A DNA stretch of 64,000 bases from Staphylococcus pettenkoferi (GCF_002902685.1 NZ_PPRN01000012.1:24629-88628), one strand, 5' to 3'. Shown: positions 10,143-19,782, counted from the first letter of the stretch. Numbers and translations: made by a program. The notes: generated by a model from the sequence alone, not told the origin.

Positions 10143-11858
10143 TTATTTCGTATAAGATTGAACTAAATCTTCTACTTCATCAGCAGAAACACAATCGAGT
10201 GCACGATTTGCAAGTTCACGCATTTCGTTCTGACTTAAACCTTTGATTTGGCGACGTGCTTTGAGTACAGATATCGCACTCATAGAGAACTCGTCTAAAC
10301 CTAGACCGAGCAATACTGGAATAGCAGTAGCATCGCCAGCCATTTCACCACACATACCTGTCCATTTACCTTCTTGATGTGAAGCATCAATGACTTGTTT
10401 AACAAGGCGTAAAATAGATGGATTGTATGGTTGGTAAAGATAAGATACACGTTCTGACATACGATCTGCCGCCATCGTATATTGAATCAAGTCGTTCGTA
10501 CCGATACTAAAGAAGTCGACTTCTTTCGCAAAGACATCAGCTAAAGCAGCTGTAGCTGGAATTTCAACCATAATACCAAGTTCAATATCCTCAGCTACTT
10601 CTACGCCTTCTTTGATTAACTTCTCTTTCTCTTCGTTGAGTAATGCTTTCGCATCACGGAACTCTTGAACTGTTGCAACCATTGGGAACATGATGCTTAA
10701 CTTACCATACGTTGACGCACGTAATAACGCACGAAGTTGTGGTCTGAATATTTCAGGTTCATTCAGACATAGACGAATTGCTCTGTAACCTAAGAATGGA
10801 TTCATTTCTTCCGGCAGATTTAAATATGGTAGCTCTTTATCTCCGCCGATATCCAACGTACGAACAACGACGCGTTTACCATCCATTTCTTGTAAAACGG
10901 ATTTGTACGCTTCAAATTGTTCATCTTCTGACGGCATTTCGTCTCTGCCCATATATAAGAATTCTGTACGGTATAATCCAATACCTTCGGCGCCATTATC
11001 AATGACACCATTAAGGTCTTCAGGCGTACCAATGTTTGCCGCAAGCTCAACGTTAACACCGTCTACTGTTGTTGTTTCTTCGTCACGTAATTTCTTAAGT
11101 TCTTCTTTATCTTTAAAGAATCGTTCACGCTTATTCTGATATGCAATGACTTCATCTTCTGTCGGATTGATAATCACTTCACCTGTCATACCATCTACGA
11201 TAATCATATCACCTTGTTGTACTTCTTCAGTGATTGATTTCGTACCTACGACGGAAGCAATTTCTAAAGAACGACTCATAATTGCAGAGTGTGACGTTCT
11301 TCCACCGATATTCGTAACGAAACCCTGTACGAACTCTTTATTTAATTGAGCTGTATCAGATGGCGTTAAGTCATTACCGATAATAACGACATTCTCATCG
11401 ATCATACTTGGGTTAGGTAATGTCACGCCAAGGATGTGTGCTAAGACGCGTTTAGATACGTCGCGAACATCTGCGGCACGCTCTTTCATATATTCGTTGT
11501 CCATAGACTCAAAGATCGTTACAAATTGTGAAGTCACGTCAGTCAATGCCGTCGGTGCATTCACTTGTTCGTTAGAAATCTTTTCTTCTACGGGTTTAAT
11601 AGTTTCTGGGTCGTCCAGAATGAGTAAATGCGCATCAAATATCGCCGCTTTATCTGGGCCAATATTATCTTCGGCGTTATTTCGAATCTTAGTTAATTCA
11701 ACTTTAGAAGTATCGATAGCGTTTCGAAACTTGTTGATTTCTGCATCAACATCCGCAACCTTATCACGTTCAAAGGATAAGTCAGGTTCAACGAGTAAAT
11801 ATGCTCTTGCAATTGCGACGCCGTCTGAAGCCGCAATTCCGTTCATACGTTGTGACAT
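10143..11858 (-). CDS. ptsI: PTS enzyme I (phosphoenolpyruvate-protein phosphotransferase)
   Basis: Transfers phosphate from phosphoenolpyruvate to HPr, the first step of PTS sugar uptake. The phosphorylated histidine lies in [15 protein letters not shown] at residue 190. The PEP-binding barrel signature ([19 protein letters not shown]) and the CGEMAGD motif near the C-terminus are present. 571 residues, the family norm. It starts one base after the ptsH stop codon, in the usual ptsHI operon, and ends at a strong terminator. Confidence 0.97.
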   Translation of the reverse strand: MSQRMNGIAASDGVAIARAYLLVEPDLSFERDKVADVDAEINKFRNAIDTSKVELTKIRNNAEDNIGPDKAAIFDAHLLILDDPETIKPVEEKISNEQVNAPTALTDVTSQFVTIFESMDNEYMKERAADVRDVSKRVLAHILGVTLPNPSMIDENVVIIGNDLTPSDTAQLNKEFVQGFVTNIGGRTSHSAIMSRSLEIASVVGTKSITEEVQQGDMIIVDGMTGEVIINPTEDEVIAYQNKRERFFKDKEELKKLRDEETTTVDGVNVELAANIGTPEDLNGVIDNGAEGIGLYRTEFLYMGRDEMPSEDEQFEAYKSVLQEMDGKRVVVRTLDIGGDKELPYLNLPEEMNPFLGYRAIRLCLNEPEIFRPQLRALLRASTYGKLSIMFPMVATVQEFRDAKALLNEEKEKLIKEGVEVAEDIELGIMVEIPATAALADVFAKEVDFFSIGTNDLIQYTMAADRMSERVSYLYQPYNPSILRLVKQVIDASHQEGKWTGMCGEMAGDATAIPVLLGLGLDEFSMSAISVLKARRQIKGLSQNEMRELANRALDCVSADEVEDLVQSYTK

Positions 11859-11859
11859 A

Positions 11860-12126
11860 TTATTCTGTTAAACCTTCTTTAGATAAGATTTCAGTGATCG
11901 CTTCGATTGCGTCCGCTTCGTCGCTACCATCAGCATAGATTGTAATTTCAGCATCTTTGCCTACACCTAAGCTCATAACACCCATGATTGATTTAAGGTT
12001 AACTTTCTTACCGTTGTATTCTAATTGAATATCTGAATCGAATTTTGAAGCTGTTTGTACAAGCATTGTAGCTGGACGTGCATGAATACCTGTTTCGTCG
12101 ATAATTACATATGATTTTTGTTCCAT
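11860..12126 (-). CDS. ptsH: PTS phosphocarrier protein HPr
   Basis: An 88-residue small phosphocarrier. His15 in ETGIHARPA receives phosphate from enzyme I; Ser46 in [12 protein letters not shown] is the regulatory site of HPr kinase, making P-Ser-HPr the CcpA corepressor in Firmicutes. Both residues are in place. The ribosome site GAAGGAGA lies upstream. First gene of ptsHI. Confidence 0.98.
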   Translation of the reverse strand: MEQKSYVIIDETGIHARPATMLVQTASKFDSDIQLEYNGKKVNLKSIMGVMSLGVGKDAEITIYADGSDEADAIEAITEILSKEGLTE

Positions 12127-12194
12127 AATATGCTGTCTCCTTCGTATAGTTAGAATCGTTCAGTTTAATTAAACTTTCTTAGCCTTATAACTAA

Positions 12195-12223
12195 ACATTA
12201 CCAAAATTGATATTGAAATTCAA
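12195..12223 (-). promoter_or_regulatory. Candidate ptsHI promoter
   Basis: On the minus strand TTGAAT (complement of 12218-12223), a 17-base spacer and TAATGT (complement of 12195-12200), preceded by an extended TGG. The -10 match is modest. Confidence 0.35.
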
Positions 12224-12287
12224 TTTGTTAAACCCTAGCTACGATAATATTTGTAGCACTTTTGACTATTTTATGAAACGGGTTCCA

Positions 12288-12830
12288 TTACCATAGAGAT
12301 TTGATGACACTTTCACATTTTTTCATGTGATCTTCGCCAACTTTTTTCATAAAGTAAAAGCTAATTGAAGCTGAGATTGCTTGACCTACGACAGGGAACC
12401 ATTTCGTTTGTTTTGCCGCTGCACGTTTTGCTACGTCACGAATCACGACTTTTAAGATTGCGTTTGACACCTTTTTACCGATAAATTGGCTACCTTGAAT
12501 TGCTGCAGCAGAGAAGATACGTTGTTTCGTGTCATCGCCTAAAGAATTCACTTGTTTGTGATCTAAACCATACAGTTTATTTAAATCTTCAATGATATCG
12601 CGCATTAATTTAATATCTACACCGAAGTCTAATCCAGGAATCGGTACGACGCTCATTCCAGAAGAAAGTAAAGATTTCTTCTTCACTAATGACATCGCAC
12701 GACGATGACGTTCCTTTAATTCTGCTTTCGTAGTAGGAATATTGCTTTTCTCTTTAATCTCTTCAATGTTGAGAACTTTATTTCCAATCTTACTAGTGAC
12801 ATCGTTCGTAATCTTATTAGTAAAACTCAT
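12288..12830 (-). CDS. Hypothetical protein, DUF697/EcsC-like helical
   Basis: A 180-residue protein of unknown function. It has a charged N-terminal third, then two or three semi-hydrophobic helical stretches (SSGMSVVPIPGLDFGVDIK near residues 56-74; KWFPVVGQAISASISFYF near 143-160). The PIPGLD element and two Gly/Ala-rich helices recall DUF697/EcsC-type proteins that associate peripherally with membranes. No GTPase or catalytic motif is present. It stands between ptsH and an rRNA methyltransferase gene, each with its own spacing; no operon link is clear. Confidence 0.65.
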   Translation of the reverse strand: MSFTNKITNDVTSKIGNKVLNIEEIKEKSNIPTTKAELKERHRRAMSLVKKKSLLSSGMSVVPIPGLDFGVDIKLMRDIIEDLNKLYGLDHKQVNSLGDDTKQRIFSAAAIQGSQFIGKKVSNAILKVVIRDVAKRAAAKQTKWFPVVGQAISASISFYFMKKVGEDHMKKCESVIKSLW

Positions 12831-12888
12831 GATCCATCGCTCCTCATAGTTAATTGTTCACAAGACTACATACCCGATTCAGCACAAT

Positions 12889-14067
12889 TTATTTAAGTTG
12901 GACGAAAATTGCTTTCAAATACTTAGATGGTTTGTAATGCGGATGTGTCTTAAAGTCTTTAGGTAAGCCCATCACTTCCGCAAACTCAAAGTCGACGCCT
13001 GCTTTATTGAGTGTCTGTTTAATCACTGATTTAAATTGTTTCTTCGTAAACTCACTGTGGTTTGTACATAAGAGTAACGTGCCTTGAGGCGCAATAATAT
13101 TCAGCGCTCCCTCGATTAATTTGTCGTAGTCCTTCTGCACTGAGAATGTTTTCTTTTTATTACGTGCAAAGCTTGGCGGATCAATAACGATCGTATCGTA
13201 AGTGATGCCGTGACGCTCTGCATAACGATAGTAGTCAAAGGTATCCATGACATAGATATACTGCGTTTCAGGATCGATGGCGTTAACACCGAAATTCTCT
13301 TCAGTGAGTTCACGTGAACGGTTAGCGAGATCAACACTTGTCGTTGTCTTGGCTTCGTTCGCTGCCACTACTGAAAATGCACCTGTGTAACTAAAGAGAT
13401 TCAACACATCACGATGTGACGCAAAGTGATCACGAAGTTTCTTACGCACATCTTTCTGGTCAAGGAACAGTCCCGTCATCATATCATCATCTAGATTGAC
13501 GTTATAGAAAGTGAAGTTCTCTTCAATAATAATAGGAAATTCTGGTGCATCACCTTCGACAAAACCACCTGCATGCGTGTGGTTAGGAAAGCGCATCTTC
13601 TCGTAAATAGACGTATAATCAAACACTTGTCGAATTGCTTGTAGAATTAAATATCTAAATTTGTAAATCCCTTTCGAATACCACTGAATCAACAAATGTC
13701 CATCATAATTATCGATGGTTAAACCACCCACACCGTCTCCTTCCGCATTAAAGAGACGGAATGCATTAGTACCTTCAATATGATAGAAATAGTCTCTTTC
13801 TGCTTGCGCTTCCTCAAATAAATTCATGAAGAACGTGGCATTAATATCTTCTGATTGATCGTAGCTCAACACCCATCCGAGTCCTTTATGTTGATGACCG
13901 ACGTAAGCTGTGGCAATATAATTTCCTGAGTCAGTCACGAGTTGAAAGATATCCCCCTCTTTCAAATGATCGTGTGCATAGAGGTCCGCTTCATCTATCA
14001 ATGGATAGTGATTCAAATACTTCTTCTCTTTACCTTTATTTAATGTCGCTGTCTTCATCTCTGACAC
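12889..14067 (-). CDS. 23S rRNA cytosine-5 methyltransferase, RlmI/YwbD type
   Basis: A SAM-dependent RNA methyltransferase of 392 residues. The N-terminal ~70 residues form a PUA-type RNA-binding domain, followed by the RlmI-specific linker and a Rossmann methyltransferase domain. The SAM-binding motif is NLFSYTGAFSVVAA (about residue 222) and the motif IV-like IDPPSFARNKK follows near 297. E. coli RlmI methylates C1962 of 23S rRNA; the exact target here is inferred from family. No ribosome-linked neighbours. Confidence 0.85.
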   Translation of the reverse strand: MSEMKTATLNKGKEKKYLNHYPLIDEADLYAHDHLKEGDIFQLVTDSGNYIATAYVGHQHKGLGWVLSYDQSEDINATFFMNLFEEAQAERDYFYHIEGTNAFRLFNAEGDGVGGLTIDNYDGHLLIQWYSKGIYKFRYLILQAIRQVFDYTSIYEKMRFPNHTHAGGFVEGDAPEFPIIIEENFTFYNVNLDDDMMTGLFLDQKDVRKKLRDHFASHRDVLNLFSYTGAFSVVAANEAKTTTSVDLANRSRELTEENFGVNAIDPETQYIYVMDTFDYYRYAERHGITYDTIVIDPPSFARNKKKTFSVQKDYDKLIEGALNIIAPQGTLLLCTNHSEFTKKQFKSVIKQTLNKAGVDFEFAEVMGLPKDFKTHPHYKPSKYLKAIFVQLK

Positions 14068-14280
14068 TTACATCCTTTCTATTTATGCACTGTTATTGTG
14101 TTATTATTTTAACTTTCAATCCTACAATATCATATGCTGTGTTTACCTAGTTTATCATTCTTTATTGAGCTTAGCCTACGACTTATTCGCATTTTTTTGC
14201 CAATTCTATCCTCTCCTATTCTTCAGAGAAATTCAATTCTTTCATGAGCTTTGAAATGCGCAGAATGCTTTTGTCATTTT

Positions 14281-14322
14281 AAAAAGCAGATACAGAAACC
14301 GAGTTGATTTCCATATCTGCTT
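14281..14322 (-). terminator. Terminator of the 444-residue membrane protein gene
   Basis: The 9-bp stem AAGCAGATA (14284-14292) with TATCTGCTT (14314-14322); reading on the minus strand it is followed by a T-run (complement of 14281-14285). Confidence 0.75.
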
Positions 14323-14356
14323 CTCATCCTCAATTTTAACTTTTTAAAAGTAAGAA

Positions 14357-15691
14357 CTACTTCGAATTTAAAGATTCCATTCTCTCTTTATCATTACGAT
14401 CAGGCTCACGTAATTTAATCACGAAAGCGACGATGACTGCGATGAGCATAATAAACAGAATTGGTGTAATGAATGTTGAGAATAATTGACCGTGAATCAT
14501 AATATTCGCAAACTCTGTAAATAATTTGAAGAAGAGTATGCTAATAATGAAGAGATGTAAATAATAGAATCGATTTTTAAAGTAATTGGTTAACGTCAAT
14601 AACACATAAACGATCATGATTAACATGAGCAAGAATAAAGTGATCCACTCAATAACGTACTGCGTTTGTGATAACTCCCAATTCCCTGACATAAACAAGG
14701 AACTTCTGTTGTGCAACTCAATGAGTGTAAAGAAGAGCATGATTCCTGCACAAATTAATTCAATATATAATGATTTCAGCCATTTCGGTTTGCGCATCCA
14801 TTTCGGTACATCATCTTCTTGAATATCGATGCGTTGTTTCCATTTATCAACGAATTGATCTTTCTTGTTACGCATTTTTTCAATATCCATACTACGACGT
14901 GTCTTATGAGTAATCTCAGTCGTTTTATCTTGTAAGTGTTTAATACGTTCTTTCGTTTGGTTCGTCATTGACTCTTTGTTCGTCCGTGATAATTCTGGTT
15001 CTTCTTCACCTAACTCTTGCTTAGTTAACGGAAGAGAGCGGCGTAAGAACAAGAAGTTCCAAATCGCCATTTGACCGAGTAACCACATCACTAAGAAGAA
15101 AGCATTCACACTTAAGATGTCAATCGGGATAATATCATTATTGTCTACGCGGCCATATAACACAACTTGCGTGATAAGGTAAGAAATACCATAGCTAAAG
15201 ATAATCCATAAATAATGATATTTTCGGTGATTCGGATTTAAATCATCTTTATAAACGATATAACCAATGTGAATGATAAAAGGAATCACAAAGATAATCG
15301 CAAAGAAACTATAAACTTGCGTCATTAAGACGAGTGTAATGATGAAGAATAGAATTCCGATGACTAAGAAGAATACAGAAATATCATAGTCGTAAGAAGT
15401 TGTTCTGAACAACAGAATACCTATACCGATAACTAATAAACCGAACAGAATGATGATAATCGCACTGACGATTGGAAAGCTACCAATAAACGTACTCATG
15501 ACTCGAATAATTTCTGCAAAGAATGCGTTAATAAAGTCCCATACATTATGTATGTTTAAGTTGATCTTATCTTTCCCATTAAGCATGTGAATGAAAGATA
15601 AATTGAGTAATATAATAACACCTATTAACAGTGCGACTGCACCGATAATATAGCTGTATATAATTTCGGCGTGTTTTTTAAGGAAAGACAT
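14357..15691 (-). CDS. Polytopic membrane protein of unknown function
   Basis: A 444-residue membrane protein I cannot assign to a function. Roughly eight hydrophobic helices lie in the first 220 residues, then a long charged cytoplasmic segment (about residues 230-315, Lys/Glu/Arg rich with possible coiled coil), then about four more helices and a short charged tail. There is no transporter, kinase or protease motif that I can see. The ribosome site GAGGTG lies upstream. It occupies the same place, between the methyltransferase and ykoEDC, as a hypothetical gene in S. aureus, so it is probably a conserved staphylococcal protein. Confidence 0.7.
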   Translation of the reverse strand: MSFLKKHAEIIYSYIIGAVALLIGVIILLNLSFIHMLNGKDKINLNIHNVWDFINAFFAEIIRVMSTFIGSFPIVSAIIIILFGLLVIGIGILLFRTTSYDYDISVFFLVIGILFFIITLVLMTQVYSFFAIIFVIPFIIHIGYIVYKDDLNPNHRKYHYLWIIFSYGISYLITQVVLYGRVDNNDIIPIDILSVNAFFLVMWLLGQMAIWNFLFLRRSLPLTKQELGEEEPELSRTNKESMTNQTKERIKHLQDKTTEITHKTRRSMDIEKMRNKKDQFVDKWKQRIDIQEDDVPKWMRKPKWLKSLYIELICAGIMLFFTLIELHNRSSLFMSGNWELSQTQYVIEWITLFLLMLIMIVYVLLTLTNYFKNRFYYLHLFIISILFFKLFTEFANIMIHGQLFSTFITPILFIMLIAVIVAFVIKLREPDRNDKERMESLNSK

Positions 15692-16139
15692 TCATTTCAC
15701 CTCAAAACAATTATATATGAACATATCCATGTTGTCTCTATATCGTACAAGAAATAGGTCTAGAGACCGAAATTTCTCACACTTTTCTCGCTAATGATTA
15801 AACATAATCCACAATGTCCCTTTCAGTATGTAACATCATTGAAAACGAGTGACGATGGTATTTTGTGACAGCAATTTATAAATTTAAGTTCTTTTCTGTA
15901 AACAAGCTGAGTCGCGATTTGTATTCTCGCTCCCCACTTTTTCAGTAAAAGTAAATGAAGCGTTTATAGCACACAGCAATAGCATTTGAACTTGAGCTTA
16001 CCTTTTATGTTTGCACACTAACGCTTCCTTCGAATGCGAGATAAGTATGTAAATTATAACGCACGCGACCTATCAACTCAACTCACTTCTTCTATTTCCA
16101 TTTCGCCCCACGAAGAAACAGATTTCACAATATAATTGT
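15692..16139. other. Intergenic region without a visible gene
   Basis: About 450 bases of low-complexity, moderately AT-rich DNA between two divergent genes. No open frame with a ribosome site, no hairpin terminator and no known riboswitch motif was found; only the SigmaB-type promoter at its right edge stands out. Confidence 0.4.
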
Positions 16140-16163
16140 GTGTAAATACTTTAAAATGGGTAT
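16140..16163 (+). promoter_or_regulatory. SigmaB-type promoter
   Basis: GTGTAA (16140-16145), 12 bases, then GGGTAT (16158-16163). The general-stress sigma factor consensus is GTTTAA-N12-15-GGGTAT, so this differs at one base. It lies 42 bases before the start of the small gene at 16206. Confidence 0.7.
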
Positions 16164-16205
16164 AATAAAAGTGGTAAGAATAATCAACAAAGGAGCCTGA
16201 TTCCC

Positions 16206-16340
16206 ATGACAAATGAAGACAAAAATAAACAAGCAGCTGAACAAGCTAAAGAACAAGAAGAGCAATTAAAGGATAAGAAAGAACAAGCCGAAGATAACGT
16301 TAAAGAAACAAAACAGAACGTCCAAGATACTTTAGATTAA
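16206..16340 (+). CDS. Small, highly charged putative stress protein (44 residues)
   Basis: A short open frame too small for most gene finders. The ATG follows AAAGGAG at a 10-base distance, and the frame begins MTNEDKNKQAAEQAKEQEEQ and ends in VKETKQNVQDTLD. It is nearly all Lys, Glu, Gln, Asp and Ala with no aromatic residue, so it should be a soluble amphipathic helix or disordered. A SigmaB-type promoter upstream and a clear terminator downstream frame it as a single-gene stress-induced unit. It recalls small CsbD-type or LEA-like staphylococcal stress proteins in composition only; no domain is recognised. Confidence 0.75.
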   Translation: MTNEDKNKQAAEQAKEQEEQLKDKKEQAEDNVKETKQNVQDTLD

Positions 16341-16414
16341 TAGCTAAACATCGTTCGAATTCTACACATTTTATTCGTAAGATAAACACAAACCCTATAA
16401 TTATTAGTCGCAAA

Positions 16415-16458
16415 GCACGCGTCACTCACAACTAATACCATGTGACGCGTGCATTTTC
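16415..16458 (+). terminator. Terminator of the small stress gene
   Basis: A perfect 11-bp GC-rich stem GCACGCGTCAC (16415-16425) with GTGACGCGTGC (16442-16452), followed by ATTTTCGT. Confidence 0.8.
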
Positions 16459-16533
16459 GTGCGTATTTTAATGTAATTATGCTACTATATGACCTCGCTA
16501 AACCGAACTTCTCTCACATATCTCAAGAAAGCC

Positions 16534-16562
16534 TTGACAATCGTTCTCAACCAGTCTACATT
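16534..16562 (+). promoter_or_regulatory. Promoter of the TPP-riboswitch transcript
   Basis: TTGACA (16534-16539), a 17-base spacer and TACATT (16557-16562). A perfect -35 and the correct position 25-30 bases before the aptamer support it. Confidence 0.7.
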
Positions 16563-16585
16563 AGAATTAAATTACAAATCAATCT

Positions 16586-16680
16586 AACGCACTAGGGGTG
16601 TTATGTTATAACTGAGATGAGGTAGAACCTCAAACCCTTTGAACCTGATCTAGATGATACTAGCGTAGGAAAGTGAGCGA
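16586..16680 (+). ncRNA. TPP riboswitch (THI element)
   Basis: The conserved thiamine pyrophosphate aptamer is visible: AGGGGTG at the 5' side (about 16594-16600), ACTGAGATGA (16611-16620), ACCCTTTGAACCTGATCTAG (16634-16653), then GATACTAGCGTAGGAA (16656-16671). These are the P2/P3 and P4/P5 core elements. Two hairpins follow, the second a typical terminator before the ykoE start, so the switch probably stops transcription when TPP is abundant. Confidence 0.95.
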
Positions 16681-16696
16681 TTACTATTATGTTAAG

Positions 16697-16793
16697 CTCT
16701 GCCTTTTATGACTCGGCAGAGTCTTCATCCAATGTTTATTTCTTTCTGTTTGTTTTTCGCGCAACTTCTAGATGAGGTTGTGCGTTTTTTATT
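16697..16793 (+). terminator. Riboswitch expression platform and terminator
   Basis: A hairpin CTCTGCC (16697-16703) with GGCAGAG (16715-16721) is followed by an 8-bp stem CGCGCAAC (16760-16767) with GTTGTGCG (16779-16786, one G-U pair) and six T bases (16787-16792). The second hairpin sits just before the ribosome site of ykoE. Confidence 0.8.
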
Positions 16794-16807
16794 GGGAGGA
16801 AATAGAT

Positions 16808-17392
16808 ATGACAAGAGCTTCAAGAGGTTTAAAGCTATCCGACATACTCGTCACAGTCTTAATCGCCGTCGTCTTCGCGATTATTTATAACGTTTGGCAT
16901 TTCGTGTATGATTTTTCTAAAATATCTGGTTTGCACGTAGAAGAAATCGTCTACGGCATGTGGTTTATGGCAGCAGTCGTTGCTTATCTCATCATTCCTA
17001 AACCGGGTATCGCAATTCTAGCTGAGTTTGCAGCAGGTGCTGGTGAAACCATCGTTATGGGCCGCTTCGATGTCCCTACGATGATTTATGGTTTACTCCA
17101 AGGTGTAGCTTGTGAGGTTATCTTCCTCATCTTCCGCTACAAATCTCGTTCAGCTGCAGTAGCTATGCTTGCTGGGTTAATGGCAGCGATTATTACCTTG
17201 CCACTCGACTTCGCGTATGGCTACCTCAATGAGTTATCAGGTTGGAACTTAACACTGTACATCGTCTTCAGATTAATCGGTGGTCTGTTAGTCGCTGGTT
17301 TACTGTCTTACTACATCGTCAAGGCGCTGGATCAGACCGGAGTGACCAAACTCTTCAGACCTGCATCTAAAAAAGATTACGATAACTTGTAA
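16808..17392 (+). CDS. ykoE: Thiamine-precursor ECF transporter S component YkoE
   Basis: The 194-residue substrate-binding membrane subunit of an energy-coupling-factor transporter. It has about five to six hydrophobic helices and the YkoE pattern YGMWFMAAVVAYLIIPKPG followed by a Gly/Ala/Glu-rich segment (EFAAGAGETIVMG). YkoE-type systems are predicted to import thiamine or its pyrimidine precursor HMP. The start at 16808 is preceded by GGGAGG; the frame extends upstream into the terminator hairpin but has no ribosome site there. First gene of ykoEDC under the TPP riboswitch. Confidence 0.92.
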   Translation: MTRASRGLKLSDILVTVLIAVVFAIIYNVWHFVYDFSKISGLHVEEIVYGMWFMAAVVAYLIIPKPGIAILAEFAAGAGETIVMGRFDVPTMIYGLLQGVACEVIFLIFRYKSRSAAVAMLAGLMAAIITLPLDFAYGYLNELSGWNLTLYIVFRLIGGLLVAGLLSYYIVKALDQTGVTKLFRPASKKDYDNL

Positions 17393-17404
17393 GGAGACGA
17401 TACT

Positions 17405-18814
17405 GTGCTATCGACTAAAAATTTACGTCTGAAGTATCCGAATGGTGAACATAAGATCTTCGATGGTCTCAATTTAACCATTCATGACAAAGAGAAAGTA
17501 CTCTTACTCGGTCCCTCTGGGGCGGGTAAGAGTACATTATTAAATGTGTTAAGTGGCATCGTTCCTGAATTAATCGAATTGCCAATGAAATATGACGAAT
17601 TACATATTGATGAACATTGTGGCATGATCTTCCAAGACCCTGACACCCAGTTCTGCATGCCGAAAGTGAAAGAAGAACTAGGCTTTATACTTGAGAATCG
17701 ACAAGTGCCACGTTCCGAAATGGACCAAGCGATTCAACACGCTTTAGATTCAGTAGGTCTCAATGTTGATCCTGGTCAATACGTAAACCAACTCAGCGGA
17801 GGTATGAAACAGAAATTAGCGATTGCAGAAACGTTACTACAACAAGCTGAGACTCTTTTCCTAGATGAGCCAACAGCCATGCTTGATACAGAAGCCACAG
17901 CTGAATTGTGGAGCAAGATCAAGGATTTCTGGGAAGACCAAACTGTCGTGATCGTGGAGCATAAGGTTGAACATATTTGGGAACACATCGACCGTGTCAT
18001 TCTACTCAATTATAACGCTGAGATTATTGCTGATGACAAACCCGAAGCAATTCTCTCTCAGCACGAGGAGCTACTGACCGAGTACGGGGTATGGCATCCA
18101 AATGCATGGGATTATGCGCCTAAAGCACAGGATACACCCTCCACCCCTACTGAGCCTGTCTTTCGCTATCAAGATGGGGCCATTCGTCGCGGTAACAAGA
18201 CATTGATTGCTCTTGACGAATTTACCGTTTCTTTAGGTGAGTGGATCACGATTACAGGTAAAAATGGTACCGGCAAAACGACATTGCTCGAATCTATGAT
18301 GCAGTTAATCAAATACGATGGCAAGATGACCTATAATGGACATGTCTTAAAGAAAATTAAAGATGCTGCACAACATATGTATCTCGTGTATCAAAACCCA
18401 GAGCTACAGTTTATTACGCAATCTGTTTATGATGAAATCTTTATTCAATTTAGTCAAAAAGATAATAAGGAAGCGCAACAACAAACTGAAGACATGTTAC
18501 GCTTACTCAATTTAGAACGCGTGCAGAACCAACATCCGTTCGAATTGTCTATGGGTCAAAAGCGTCGTCTGAGTGTGGCAACCGCGTTAAGTTCACCAGC
18601 AGATATTATCATGTTGGATGAGCCTACCTTTGGATTGGATAGCCATAATACTTTTAACTTGATCCAACTCTTCCAAGAACGTGTAGCGCAAGGTCAGACG
18701 ATCATCATGATTACACACGACCCAGAAATTATTGCGCGCTACCCTTCTCGACAAATTCACGTTGAAGATCAGCAGTTACATGAAGTAAGAAAGACAGGTG
18801 ATATGCATGTTTGA
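17405..18814 (+). CDS. ykoD: ECF transporter duplicated ATPase YkoD
   Basis: A 469-residue protein made of two fused ABC ATPase domains. The first has Walker A GPSGAGKST (about residues 36-44) and signature LSGGMKQK; the second has Walker A GKNGTGKTT and signature LSMGQKRR, with Walker B elements FLDEPTA and MLDEPTF. It powers YkoE/YkoC-mediated uptake. The start codon is GTG, supported by AAGGAGA 7 bases upstream. It follows ykoE by 12 bases and its last codons overlap ykoC. Confidence 0.93.
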   Translation: MLSTKNLRLKYPNGEHKIFDGLNLTIHDKEKVLLLGPSGAGKSTLLNVLSGIVPELIELPMKYDELHIDEHCGMIFQDPDTQFCMPKVKEELGFILENRQVPRSEMDQAIQHALDSVGLNVDPGQYVNQLSGGMKQKLAIAETLLQQAETLFLDEPTAMLDTEATAELWSKIKDFWEDQTVVIVEHKVEHIWEHIDRVILLNYNAEIIADDKPEAILSQHEELLTEYGVWHPNAWDYAPKAQDTPSTPTEPVFRYQDGAIRRGNKTLIALDEFTVSLGEWITITGKNGTGKTTLLESMMQLIKYDGKMTYNGHVLKKIKDAAQHMYLVYQNPELQFITQSVYDEIFIQFSQKDNKEAQQQTEDMLRLLNLERVQNQHPFELSMGQKRRLSVATALSSPADIIMLDEPTFGLDSHNTFNLIQLFQERVAQGQTIIMITHDPEIIARYPSRQIHVEDQQLHEVRKTGDMHV

Positions 18815-19610
18815 AGCGTGGAAAGTACGCAACACCTTTGTCCATGATGTCAATGTAATTACGAAGATTGTGATGGCGATACTCTTATTCGTCTTCGTCA
18901 TCTTTATTCACCAATTCGATATCATGATTTATACAACGATACTTATGTTTCTGTTTCTCGTCTTATTTAACGGCGTGCAGTTTAAAGTTGTGGGTATCTT
19001 CACCTTCTTCGCAATCTTTTTTGCGATTATATCGTCATTATCAATGATTCTTTATGGAGAAGGAACACATACCCTATTTAAACTTGGTTTCATCCATATC
19101 ACACGTGAGAGTTTCATTCGTGGCATTCATTTATCGTTACGTTTATTAACAGTCTCCTCTATGGGGATACTGATCTCATTAACATCTGAAATCGTCATGA
19201 TTTTTTACAGTATGATGCAGCACTTAAAGGTGAAACCGAAATTTGCTTACGCCTTTATGGCAGCCATTCGTATGGTGCCCATTATGATCACATCATTTAT
19301 CCAATTGCGTCATTCACTCAAGATGCGTTATCAAGTTATAGATGCACAACACTATCGTGGACTTAAACGTTTGAAACATTTGTTTATTCCGTTGCTCAGT
19401 CAGAACATCCGTCGTGCACATCAACTTTCTGTCGCGATGGAGAAGAAAGGCTTCCAAGATGGTCCACGTACGTACTACTACAAAGCACCATTTTCATACA
19501 AAGATATCGTGTTTATCGTCGTGACCATAGCACTACTCGCCATCAGTTGTTATCTGGCACACGTCCTACCACTTACAGATATTCCAGATGTACGTAGCCA
19601 TAATTTCTAA
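18807..19610 (+). CDS. ykoC: ECF transporter transmembrane (T) component YkoC
   Basis: A CbiQ/EcfT-family membrane protein of 267 residues with four to five membrane helices and the coupling motif region MAAIRMVPIM plus the Ala-Arg element near LSVAMEKKGF. It links the ATPase YkoD to the S component YkoE. The ATG at 18807 is chosen because AGGTGAT lies just upstream; a GTG at 18798 is also in frame and is possible. It overlaps ykoD by 8 bases. Last gene of the operon. The ykoF gene found in the Bacillus ykoFEDC operon is not here. Confidence 0.9.
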   Translation: MFEAWKVRNTFVHDVNVITKIVMAILLFVFVIFIHQFDIMIYTTILMFLFLVLFNGVQFKVVGIFTFFAIFFAIISSLSMILYGEGTHTLFKLGFIHITRESFIRGIHLSLRLLTVSSMGILISLTSEIVMIFYSMMQHLKVKPKFAYAFMAAIRMVPIMITSFIQLRHSLKMRYQVIDAQHYRGLKRLKHLFIPLLSQNIRRAHQLSVAMEKKGFQDGPRTYYYKAPFSYKDIVFIVVTIALLAISCYLAHVLPLTDIPDVRSHNF

Positions 19611-19744
19611 CTATTTTTCTTAGGTTTTGTAAAAGGCGAGCGGACTTGGCAATAGAAAATGATGGCTATTAGCCGATAACAGCCAGTCCCTTTTATCACT
19701 AAAACTTGCTGAACTTTGAGATAATTAATAACATTCATCACATC

Positions 19745-19782
19745 TTAAAAACCCCGTTCCAAACAATTCATGGAACGGGGTT
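19745..19782 (-). terminator. Terminator of the purine operon
   Basis: A perfect 12-bp stem AACCCCGTTCCA (19750-19761) with TGGAACGGGGTT (19771-19782). On the minus strand it is followed by a T-run (complement of 19746-19750), so it ends the pur operon after purD; it may also stop ykoEDC. Confidence 0.88.

Noticed and set aside
10896..11349. Plus-strand Ser/Pro-rich frames opposite ptsI
   Set aside because: Shadows of a conserved coding gene with no ribosome sites.
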